A stretch of 64,000 bases of DNA from Poa pratensis (Eukaryota; Streptophyta; Magnoliopsida; Poales; Poaceae): contig CAMZMU010000116.1 of assembly GCA_947311845.1 (NCBI GenBank), positions 1,361,492 to 1,425,491 on the forward strand. Reading direction: 5' to 3'. Both the position numbers and the translations under genes were made by a program. Positions within the stretch are counted from its first letter, which is position 1. Each line of letters starts with the position of its first letter. Under the pieces are notes generated by a model. That model was given only the letters and a program-made list of their open reading frames with translations. It did no database searches and was not told where the DNA came from. Positions 10,758-20,683 of the stretch are shown piece by piece.

Positions 10758-13700
10758 ATGGACGCCAAGCTCGGGAGGAGGAAGAGCACCAATGGGCTTG
10801 CCGCCTCTGTCGTCGCCGCGACCACGCTTCTACTCTGCTCCGCGCTCTCCACGGCGCTCACCCCGGACGGTCGGTCCCGCCACCATTTCCTCATCCATCT
10901 CTGAAACAATCCCCACTGACGTTTCTTGCTCTGTTTTGCTTGCAGGGGAGGCGCTGCTGGAGCTCAAGACGGCCTTCAACGCCACGCCGGGGGCGCTGGG
11001 AAGCTGGAGGCCCGCCGACGGCGACCCCTGCGGCTGGGAGGGGGTCTCCTGCTCCTTCCCCGACCTCAGGGTCCAGTCCATGTACGTCCCCTGCTCCCTT
11101 CTTCATCTGCCTCCCCTGCATCACTCCGCCAGATCAGATTAGATTAGATCAGCTCGCCCCATGATTTCTCCCCCTCCCGGTGCTCTCGATTCAACAGCTT
11201 TTCCCCCATTTTTACTGTTTCCTGGCTCGCTTCCCGATGCGTTCTTGGATTCCCGGAGTGCCCCTGAATAATAATTTGTATCTAAACTTTATTTGTGTGT
11301 GGCAGAAATCTGCCTTATATGCAGCTCGGAGGCATCATCTCGCCCAGCATCGGGAAACTCAGCAAGCTACAGAGACTGTAAGATTTCCTTGCCATTTCTA
11401 CGCACCCTGATTTTGTGCAGGATGCAGCAGCAGGCTCTCTGATATGTCCTCCGTTTTCTCTCTTCTTCAGAGCTCTGCACCAGAACAGCCTGCACGGCCC
11501 CATCCCCGCCGAGATCAAGAACTGCACCCAGCTCAGAGCAATGTATGCATGCCACCACCACCAGTATACGATCTGGTTTTATATGCTCTAGTGCTGTACT
11601 AGTTCATTCGATTTTGTGTGGTAAATCCAATCAGGATGGATGCTGAAACAAAATGTGGTTGTCTGTTTATTCCCAGTTACCTGAGAGCCAACTACCTGCA
11701 AGGAGGCATCCCGCCGGAGGTCGGCGAGCTCGTCCACCTCACCATCCTGTAGGTTCTTCGGACAGTGTCCTCTTCAACCGGATGCTCATGCTGTACTCCA
11801 ATTAATGTATGCTGAATGCAGGGACCTGTCGAGCAACCTGTTGCGGGGCACCATACCTGCGTCCATCGGGAGCCTTACCAATCTGCGGTTCCTGTGAGTT
11901 TCCGTGCTGTGCTGTAATCTTCTTGGAGTAGCAGTTTGCATTGACAGAAATGCTGATGCGAAACTTGATTGTGTTATCAGGAATGTGTCTACCAATTTCT
12001 TCTCGGGAGAGATCCCGAACGTTGGCGTCCTCGGAACATTCAAAAGCAGCTCGTAAGCTCTCCTCATTTCTTCAGTCAGTGTTCTTTATGATGAGAGAAT
12101 GAGATAGCTTATCTTTTGCAAATATGAATTAATGCTATTTCTCTAGTTTGTATCACTTAGTAGCTCCAATGTTGAAATAAGGGTCGGTCATAAGAAGAAA
12201 AATGCCCTTAAGACCAGGTCTTAAACATTGTGACACTCGACCATAAGCTTAAAATCTTACTACCCGGCCGCACCCATAAGACCAGGCCATAGCCAAATGA
12301 ATACAATAAAAACGCTGTACACTGACACATTTTGTCTTGTTTGCATGTTGTTGCTGGCCAAAATCCATCGCGCAGCTAGTGCTCTTCTTCTCTCTGGGCT
12401 CCACCTTGTGACCTAGAAACTGACTTAAACATTGTGGGATTTTTAGTTAGCTATAGCAGATGGCCTGTGTCAGACCTTAAGGTCGACTATAACTTTAAGC
12501 ATTGGAGAGGTAATGTATTCATTAGAAATTCAGAACAACCTATTTTCTAGTGCATTTATTCACATGGCACCTGACAATTGCAGATTCGTCGGAAATCTTG
12601 AGCTCTGCGGGCTGCCCATCCAGAAACCTTGCCGTGGAACCCTCGGGTTTCCTGCAGTGCTGCCACATTCTGACCCCCTCTCCTCATCTGGCAAGTCTTA
12701 TGTTCATTGATGTAAACGCTATCTTCCCAGTGCTGGGAGCAACTTTACTTCAGTATTTATGGTGTGGCCAACTGATGTTCTCATTTGGTTTTGGTTCAAC
12801 AAACAGGCGTTTCTCCGATCAGCGGCAGTAACAAAACCTCGCACTTTCTAAATGGCATTGTGATTGGCTCGATGTCGACCATGGCTGTTGCCCTGATTGC
12901 GGTAATGGGTTTCCTCTGGGTATGCTTGCTGTCCAGGAAGAAGAACGGTGTGGACTATGTAAAAATGAACAAGCCAACTATCCCGGATGGTAACGACAGG
13001 CAAAATTCAATTGATCAATTTTCTCCACACTCACCGGATGCATCCAAATTAACTGGTGCTACCCTCTGTTCTGTCCTGCATGGCTTAGGTGCAAAGCTTG
13101 TGACGTACCAGTCAAATCTCCCGTATTCGTCGAGTGAGATCATTAGAAGGCTGGAGCTGCTCGATGAAGAGGACGTGGTCGGTTGCGGCGGGTTCGGTAC
13201 GGTGTACAAGATGATGATGGAAGATGGCACGACGTTTGCTGTCAAAAGGATTGACCTCAACCGCGAGAGGCGAGACAAGACCTTCGAGAAGGAGCTTGAG
13301 ATCCTGGGCAGCATTCGGCACATTAACCTCGTCAATCTGCGAGGATACTGCCGGCTCTCCACGGCCAAACTGCTCATCTATGACTACCTGGAGCTGGGCA
13401 GCTTGGATGGCTATCTTCACGGTAAGGCCTGTCGTATACTGTTTCACGACCGTTGTTGCAGCAACATTACTGCCGGCGCAATGCTGTCTGACGTTACCTG
13501 ACGCTGAGTGACCACCAATTGCAGGAGATGCACAGGAGGATCAGCCATTGAACTGGAACGCGCGCATGAAGATCGCCCTGGGTTCTGCCAGAGGGCTAGC
13601 ATATTTGCACCATGACTGTTCGCCGGGGATTGTCCACAGGGACATCAAGGCCAGCAACATCCTTCTAGACAGATGCTTGGAGCCGCGCGTATCTGATTTC

Positions 13701-14467
13701 GGCCTCGCGAGGCTGCTCGTGGACAGCGAGACCCATGTCACGACTGTCGTGGCGGGCACCTTCGGATACCTAGCACCAGGTAATTGTTCTTCTCTCTATA
13801 CTAGTCGACACTGTAACACAGTATATGAATATTTAAGCATTTTCTTGCGAGGAAAAGTTGTAGTTGTCATTCTTTAACATATCAAAGGAATATCTGTGTT
13901 ACTTCATGTGCTGTTTGTAGTTGGAAGTAATAGTGACATAAATTTAGATACCTCCATGTTCTCAACCATTGGTAACCTCCCATCCAAACTAAGAAAGCTT
14001 ATGTTGAACTTTTACTGTCAGAATACCTGCAAAATGGCCATTCAACTGAGAAATCAGACGTTTATAGCTTTGGAGTGCTTTTGCTGGAGTTGGTCACCGG
14101 AAAGAGGCCTACTGATTCTTGCTTCCTCAACAAGGGACTCAACATTGTTGGCTGGGTAAGTAGTTCTTGTTCCAAAGTTGCCACTTGTATAATCCTGAAA
14201 CAAAGCAGCCTGAACTCTTGAGCTTTTGCTTTGTTGCAGCTGAACACGCTGTCGGGGGAGCACCGGCTGGAGGAGATCGTGGACGAGCGGTCGGGCGACG
14301 TGGAGGTGGAAGCCGTCGAGGCGATCCTGGACATCGCGGCGATGTGCACGGACGCGGACCCGGGGCAGCGGCCGTCGATGAGCGCGGTGCTGAAGATGCT
14401 GGAGGAGGAGATCCTGTCGCCGCCGAGCCTCAGCGAGCTATACTACGAGCAGCACCTGGAGCTCTGA
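10758..14467 (+). CDS. LRR receptor-like kinase, orthologue of Arabidopsis At5g62710 (13 exons, 615 aa)
   Basis: A single-pass plasma-membrane receptor kinase. My exons are 10758-10869, 10946-11081, 11306-11377, 11471-11542, 11677-11748, 11822-11893, 11981-12052, 12584-12690, 12807-12989, 13089-13421, 13525-13779, 14022-14155 and 14240-14467. They total 1848 nt and stay in frame. Domains: signal peptide (about 1-35), LRR N-terminal cap (39-80, [10 protein letters not shown]), five LRRs (83-202) each on one 72-nt exon, transmembrane segment (about 254-276), kinase from about 325. The kinase has the glycine loop GCGGFG, Lys in [14 protein letters not shown] and DFG, so it should be active and of the RD class. 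The start ATG sits in GCCGCCATGG. Residue pattern and length (Arabidopsis protein about 604 aa) match At5g62710, a relative of FEI1/FEI2; the ligand is unknown. The intron before exon 9 uses a GC donor (GCAAGT). A truncated second copy lies at 25921. Confidence 0.92.
12164..12508. mobile_element. Possible MITE in intron 7 of the receptor kinase
   Basis: The ends CTCCAATGTTGAAATA and (reverse complement) CTCCAATGCTTAAAG form an imperfect inverted pair about 345 bp apart inside the largest intron. No clear target duplication was found, so this could be a degenerate element or chance. Confidence 0.3.
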
Positions 14468-14759
14468 ACGAATGTGTGAGTGTAACAACGGTACTTGTTG
14501 TGCTACTACTCATGAATCATGGTGACGGGATCAGGAAGTACGTAGTAAAATTTTGTAGATATGGTGATGAACTTGTTGTAGGATTTGTGGCTGGACATTT
14601 CCTCATCTGTTGTGCCAACTGCCTAGTTGGTTCTTCTTGGGACAGAGAGACCAAAATCGCCTGTACATATAGAGACCTTTGTTTGTTTGTTTGTTTGTTT
14701 CTCCTTTTTTCTGTTCTTTGCCTGACCTCTTTTTTTTCTTTTGACCATTTTGACTGCAT

Positions 14760-15380
14760 GGCCAGTTGAACCAAATCACCATCATACAGGCATGAAAAAT
14801 TGAAAAGCGTTTCGCTTTGAGACCAAAGTGAAAAATTAGAGGGAGGCTTGAGTAGTTTATTTGGAGAACCTGTTAACTAGGACTAGTACACACCAGGACT
14901 CCCGCCTTTGTCAACATCTCTATTCTATGTAGTATAGTTTATTTAGAGAACCTGTTACTACTTGCTGAGTGGCTCCAAATATTCCACGAGGATCCTGCAC
15001 AATGCTCCAAGAATAAATTGTTGCATTCATCTATCTCCATGGTACCTCGAGAACCGAGCCCCTGCTCAAGACCAGGCATGCAGAGATCAAGCATGCAGGT
15101 TTGTTGGAAACTAGAGCAAAGGAAAGAAAAGGTGTTTTCAAACCGTGGCATGCAGATGCAGCAGCTCAGAAACGGTCGAGAGTCTCTGCTTGCACGCGAG
15201 AACATTCAGTGCAGGACACGACGGACTCTGCACTGTCTTTGAGCATTTAATTAGAGGAAGCCCTGCGTATCACACGCTGTCTCAGTCAGACACTTTTTTC
15301 GGGTGAAAATTTGAACTTTTAAATTTTTTTCTAGTAATTGACCTAACTAATCTGGAAAAAATTGACATTATTTCGAGAAG
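14760..15380. repeat. Flank repeat D, first copy (3' flank of the receptor kinase)
   Basis: Non-coding sequence after the kinase gene that recurs, with small changes, at 25222-25919 and in the split copy up to 30455. Shared landmarks include TTACTACTTGCTGAGTGGCT and GCATGCAGAGATCAAGCATG. It ends at a Stowaway element. Confidence 0.8.
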
Positions 15381-15387
15381 TAAATTA

Positions 15388-15592
15388 CTCCCTCCGTCCT
15401 TACCTAGGGCATAATTTTTGAATATCTTGGCTTAATGTGATATTTGATTGAGGCTAAAATCTTGAATGCATTGGTGTGTGAGGCAACCAATCACTAATTG
15501 AGATGGAATTAAATACAATTGTGCCTAAGAGTTTGGGGGTTATGTGACAAATCATTTTTGGGATTATGCCCTGAGAAATAGGATGGAGGGAG
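15388..15592. mobile_element. Stowaway (Tc1/Mariner) MITE, 205 bp
   Basis: Inverted termini CTCCCTCCGTCC and GGATGGAGGGAG are flanked by TA on both sides (15386-15387 and 15593-15594). The terminal sequence and TA target are diagnostic of Stowaway MITEs of grasses. Confidence 0.85.
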
Positions 15593-15599
15593 TAGGTAC

Positions 15600-17082
15600 A
15601 ACGTAGATGAAAATGCTAAAATAATACATCAACTATTGCAAAAAATGGAAAAAGAAACAAAAAACGCATGACCGCGGTGTCTACCCGATCACCATGCATC
15701 CGAACATGGTCAATCCCATGGCGACGAGTGAACCGTGCCCGCAGCGCGGGAGAATGTTTAGAACTTTAAAATCCAATCTCGTCGACCTACACCTGAGGGC
15801 CGCCCTCTTGGAGGTACTACCGGCACCTAGTCCATACACCATCCCCTCGCTCGTTTTTGACTTGTATTGGCCTCAGCACTTGCATCTGTACTAGTATTTT
15901 TTTTTTATCTTTTCTAAATAAGAAGATCCAAAGTGCCTATGATATAGGAATGGAGATCCGCTAATGACCTCTGTTGTTAAAGTGTGCACCATGTCCAACT
16001 CGGTAGGATCTATCTTGTCACAGTTCATCATGCAACAAATAAGTATGAGTAGAAGATCGATCGTGTAAGCCACACTCGAGATACTATAATGTTATTTACA
16101 GATTATCCATAATCTTGTCAGAGCATCTCCAATATCTTATCTTTGGGTAAGCAACCGAATCACTGAAATTATACCAAATCAACTGAAATAAAATCCTAAA
16201 AGATATGAAACAAATAGTGCATTTATGTGCACCGTTTCAGTGCAGAGGCTAGGGATTCGCTCCCCATTTCGGAACCCAGAGTAAACACCAAACTAGACAC
16301 ATTGTTATTGCTTATGTGGCCTTCGTCGCGACATGCTGTGGTGGCTCCCATGTGGATGCTGTCGTTGTTGGTCAAGACATCGGTGGGCTTCTAGTCAGTT
16401 TAGCAATTGATAATGTCGATTAGTTTGTCAATTCTACGTGAAGAAAGAGAAAACATTTCTTTCATGGATATCCACTACACATATTACTACAATATAGTGC
16501 ATTCTATTATTATTTTGAAACTATGTGGAGCTTAAGGTGTAATAAAATATTTGGGAAGTTTGGTTTTACATATATTGTGATCATCATCCATGGTAGATCG
16601 CAAATTATGATACATATGTATTCATATAATTTTTATTTATGAATAATGAAATTTAGCTTAACGACCATAATGTGTTCTAGGTATCCTTTGATCTTTTCAA
16701 AGTTCAATTCTAGTCCTCGTGTTCATCTAAACAAATGCAGAATAATAAATTTTATACTGAACTTATTAACTAACGGATATTAAACTATTAATTATCTACT
16801 TTCTAAATAGGCACAATTAGTACTATGTCATATGTTTGTTTGAATAATAGAACATATAAATTCCCCTTGCCATATTTATAGTCAGTAAGTATAACGCATG
16901 ATACGATTTTAAATGTTTTATAGAGGTAGAAATGTCTTGAAAAGCAAAGTTCGGCCGAATTTTTGTTGACTGGGATATTTTGTTTTTGCTGAGAAAATGA
17001 GTCCAGTGCTGTTTGTTTTTGCAAAGGGAAAAAGAACACGTACAAGATGTGAAATGTACATACGTGCCATATGTTTGTTCAG
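15600..17082. other. No gene seen; AT-rich intergenic DNA
   Basis: Short frames only and no recognisable protein. The phrase AGAGCATCTCCAATATC near 16120 resembles a Harbinger terminus, but no partner end is visible. Confidence 0.4.
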
Positions 17083-17109
17083 CTCGGATACGTCACGCAC
17101 GTATCCGAG
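17083..17109. repeat. Perfect inverted repeat (11-bp arms, 5-bp loop)
   Basis: CTCGGATACGT, then CACGC, then ACGTATCCGAG. It can form a hairpin or cruciform. No gene adjoins it closely, so a role as terminator or protein site is not supported. Confidence 0.7.
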
Positions 17110-17290
17110 TTTGCATGCATGCAGGAGTCCTTCCACTACTTGTTGGTTAGTGTCGATGATTCTGGATCGATTTTGTGGGAGAAGATAGAGATTAGCCAAT
17201 CTAACAAAACGGAGTTGTTTTGGTAAACGGAAAGGGATAATAACAAGGCTTAATTACCGGCGGAGAAGGGGCGGGCGTGCGCCTATAAAA

Positions 17291-17355
17291 GAACGGATTT
17301 GCTGGAGCTCAGGCGCCTGAGATTTACTTTAGTCTCAGTCACCTTTATCACCGTT
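17291..17355. repeat. Direct repeat E, copy 1
   Basis: AACGGATTT, a short spacer, then GGCGCCTGAGATTTA and a palindromic stretch ending CTCAGTC, followed by CCGTTG. The same arrangement recurs in the same orientation at 17960-18027, so the two may bound an unclassified element or a duplication. Confidence 0.6.
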
Positions 17356-17492
17356 GGATATCATGCTAAGATTTGTGCCAAAATTTGTTTATTTTGTTCC
17401 GTGTAAGTTGCAGCGCAGCCTGTACGACCGATATAAGTGCATCCTGGACTTTATGTGGGTTTTTTTTTTCTGTTGTACCGACCTGGTCTTTT

Positions 17493-17576
17493 GTCCATGC
17501 ATGTGGGCCTTTTATTTTTTGTCCATGCGTGTGGGCCTTTTGGATTTTGTTCATGCATGTAATCTTTTTGTCATGT
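17493..17576. repeat. Tandem repeat of 28 bp, three copies
   Basis: Copies of GTCCATGCATGTGGGCC and variants begin at 17493, 17521 and 17549 with exact 28-bp spacing; the third is diverged. It lies between the two E repeats. Confidence 0.7.
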
Positions 17577-17959
17577 TCCTTATGATGATTATTTTTTGTC
17601 ATTTCATCCTGCATAGGAAATGAAAATGCTCTCCAAAAAAGAGACAAGTATATATGTGTGCTACCGGGCTGAGGCATCTGAAGAAAGAGTTCAATCAATT
17701 TTGTACTGAGACTGAGAGGCTATGACCACAACGCCGTGAGCGTGTTCGCATTTTTGTACTCTTTTCACTTGTATCTCACGTGAGTGACGCTCCTCTATTT
17801 TTTGTCCTCTGATGTTTGTTTTGACTTTCTTGTCATTCAATGTGTAAATACGTAGTCGGTCACTATAATATTTTTCTTGTTTTTCAATTAAATTCATTAT
17901 TTTCATTTTTGTATATAACAATCGCATTCACGTAAAAGTTGCAAAAATAATTTATGTTC

Positions 17960-18027
17960 AACGGATTTCCTATCGCTTAGGCGCCTGAGATTTAACTAAA
18001 TCTCAGTCGCGTCCGGAGCCGTTGATC
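17960..18027. repeat. Direct repeat E, copy 2
   Basis: Second copy of the element-like unit, with GGCGCCTGAGATTTA followed by a near-perfect palindrome and CTCAGTC. It lies about 140 bp before the CHCH exon. Confidence 0.6.
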
Positions 18028-18297
18028 TCTTGCATCGCGATCTGTGCTGTCCGTGCTTGTCTTTTTCTGTCGTGCGCGTGGGGTTGGATTGTGGGCCATC
18101 GCTCGCGTGTTGGTTTTGTGGGTGTGCACGCGGTGAGTTGCGTTGTTGGTTGTCGCCTTTTTTTTTTAGCTGAAGCTCCGGCGAACACTGCGTCTCCGGC
18201 ACCGGCTCCTCTTGACGCCTGCAGCATCCCCAACAAGGCCTTCAGCGATGTACGCCACCACCACTACTTTCATCAGATTGGTGATGCTAAGTGCTAA

Positions 18298-19621
18298 GGA
18301 TGACTCTAACGGGGCAACGCAAACGGACGCGCGTTTGGTCCGCGTTTGGTCCGTTTGCGTCGTCAAAAGGACGCGCGTCCGGCCCAGATCCGCCCATTTC
18401 CGCCCACTGGACCCAACGGGGCCTTCGCATTGAGTCCGCCCGGCCAGGGTTTTTGATCACATTGCAACAAAACAAGTATAGGAAGCAAAATAAACATAAT
18501 CCCGGCATCACACAGGCCATGTCTGGATACATACCCAAAATATACAAATCCCGGCCATCGGCCATGTTTTTCCGGCCATATCAGCCATAGTTCAGCACCG
18601 GTCGGCAGAACTTCATCTTCTCCGGCATTGTAGTCATCGTCGGCGTACTGATTGTTGTCCCTGACCATGTCCTGGAGGACGTCCTCCCCGTTGTAGACGT
18701 CCTCCTCCTCCTCATAGTACCTAGGGTCACCCGGCGACGACCTGGGCAAATCGCCGAACAGGTTACGTGCGGCCTGGGTGACGACCACTGCCGGGGCAGC
18801 TGCACGCGCTGCCGCAGTCTGCGGCGCGGGCGAGTGTGCGGCCAATGGTGTAGTGGCCGCGTTGAGATCAAGGATAGGTACCTCGACCAATGAATTAGCT
18901 GAGGTAGGGGATACCCGCGGCGGCATGGTTCCCGGGAGGTACCCGTACGCAGGCGATGGTGCCGTCGCGGAAGATCTCGACCTTGGCTGTCGTGCCGCCG
19001 AAGCGTTGGAGCTGGCCGCCGCAGTCGCGACCCCGGCCGCGGCCGCAGTCGCGACCACGGCCGCAGTCGGGGTAATCCCTATGAGGAGGAGGGCAGCGGT
19101 CACGGTCCTGGTCACGAGGTCAGATTCGTTCACCTCGCCCTGCTGCTCGGCGGCTGGTCCTGCTTCAACCTCTTCCTCCGCTCACCCCGCTTCTTGGTCT
19201 CTGCCGCGGCCCTCTGCTCTGGCGTGAGTTCCTTCTTTGCTTTCTTTTTAGCTTGGGGCGCAGGTCCAGCGGCGATGCCGGCGGCGGCAGGTCCAAACTC
19301 GGCGGCGGCCGCCACGGCGGCGGCGGCATCGGAGGCAGCGTCGGCCATGGCTAGGGCGGGATTGTGGACTGGAGTTTTGGGAGAGGAGAGGCCGGAGTGT
19401 GAATTTCGCCCAGAGAGCGGACTGGAGGAGGACACAAAAGCGGTCCGCCGCGCGTCCGGGGCCAACGCATCGGTGGCCCAAATTTGGGTCAGTAATGCGT
19501 CGCGGTGGACCAAAAAATGGACCGCGGTCCGTTTGCGTCGCCCCGTTGGGCCGTGTTTTTGGCCCCCGCGGACAGAAGCGGAGGCGCGCGTGATCGATGC
19601 GTCGCCCCGTTGGAGTCATCC
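18298..19621 (-). mobile_element. PIF/Harbinger non-autonomous element, 1324 bp
   Basis: Inverted termini GGATGACTCTAACGGGGC and, from the other end, GGATGACTCCAACGGGGC, with identity continuing for about 23 bp apart from two differences. The flanking 3-bp duplication TAA (18295-18297 and 19622-19624) is the Harbinger target type. No transposase is present; instead there is a minus-strand ORF1-like reading region. It is inserted in an intron of the CHCH gene fragment. Confidence 0.9.
18363..19348 (-). pseudogene. Harbinger ORF1-like (Myb/NAM-associated) remnant
   Basis: The ATG at 19348 opens a 72-residue Ala-rich frame with the basic segment AKKELTPEQRAA and a KKRGERRKRLKQ stretch, as in NAM-associated or SANT-type accessory proteins encoded next to Harbinger transposases in grasses. 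After its stop at about 19130, a second frame runs on to 18363 with an acidic YYEEEEDVYNGED region. The break shows that the protein is not intact. In autonomous elements this partner binds DNA and helps the transposase enter the nucleus. Confidence 0.5.
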
Positions 19622-19758
19622 TAATATGCTTGTTTTTTCATGGGTGCATGCAGTGCATCAACCACAACGGGAGCGACATCAGCAGGTGCCAGTTCTACCT
19701 CGACTTGCTCAACCAGTGCCGCCGTGAAGGAGGAGGAGCAGCAGCCACCACCGCTTAA

Positions 19759-20683
19759 TTAGAACTCTCAGTCTTCATCGTTTTTTATGCGTTGTTGAAC
19801 CACTTGCTGCTTAATGAGCCTGAATTTCGTGATCTTGTCGACATACTACTTTTTCATGTAATAAAACAGACAATTGAGAGATTTGTCTCGTCTTTTTATC
19901 ATGCGGTATTTGAGCAAAATTCAGTCGAATACTAAGTGTGAAGCGATACTCACCTCAAGGTGATGTCTAGTGCATCACTGTTGGGGTGTCTCAGGTGCAC
20001 CTGAGCAGGGCCGGACTAGAGATTTCGAAGGCCCTGGGCGAAACAAAAATTGAGGGCCCCTAGTATAAGTAAGTAAAAATAATATTAATATATGCATGCA
20101 TAAAAAAATGGGTTGATGAAAAATGTATTAAATTCCCTCTAAAAATGTAGTGTTTTTTCTCGGATAGGCTTCTTCATCACTAGTATCTCCATTGCTTTAT
20201 TGTCAAGAATAGCCCAATTTATCGGGTGATAAATATCCACACTTGTTCATCGTCAACATTAATATGATCTGTAGGAGATGAATTAAATAGGTGATCATGA
20301 TCACTCACATTGCTACCATCCATGTTGATGCAAACATGGTCTTGGATTGGGGCATCCTCTTCTAGATCAACATAATTTTGTGCCCTTAAAATTTGAATTT
20401 TTAATATCCGTAAATTATCTGAATGTTTGATCCAATATGTATGCAAATATCTAGTTGAAATATAGTATGTTCAACCCAAACTATAAAAAATATGACAACA
20501 ATTTTTATAGGGAATTAAGTTTAGGGGATCAGCTAGGAAACGCCTTTCTTTAGAGGACCAAATATAAGGAGTTACATGATAAGGAGACGCTTGGGGGCCT
20601 AAATTATAAGGGATGGGCTAGAGAGGCTTCATCGGCAGGATGTTTCCTGGGATGAGACTTCCGCTCAAAGCCAGCTGGCGGCA
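19759..20683. other. Intergenic, no gene supported
   Basis: The 3' flank of the CHCH fragment, then AT-rich sequence. CAGGGCCGG at 20006 with GGCCCTGGGC nearby resembles hAT-type termini, but no matching second end or 8-bp duplication was found. Confidence 0.4.

Larger units (their letters stand above)
18170..19758 (+). pseudogene. CHCH (twin CX9C) mitochondrial protein, 3' exons only, with transposon in intron
   Basis: Two exons, about 18170-18249 and 19654-19758, join in phase (GAT|gt ... ag|TGC). They encode a C-terminal CHCH domain: DACSIPNKAFSDC, then CINHNGSDISRC, then QFYLDLLNQC. The cysteines form two CX9C pairs, and the intron falls just before the second Cys of the first pair. The sequence resembles CHCHD2/CHCHD10/MIX17-type proteins, which act in the mitochondrial intermembrane space and are imported through oxidative folding. 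The exons for the Pro/Ala-rich presequence and the hydrophobic central region are not recognisable upstream, so I treat it as a gene fragment. The intron is almost entirely a 1.3 kb Harbinger element. A stop (TAA) at 19756 ends the frame normally. Confidence 0.7.

Noticed and set aside
18778..19727. Plus-strand Ala-rich frames in the Harbinger element
   Set aside because: They are shadows of the minus-strand ORF1-like region; the minus strand has the KELTPEQRAA motif.
20006..20060. CAGGGCCGG and GGCCCTGGGC, possible hAT terminus
   Set aside because: No second terminus and no 8-bp target duplication found.
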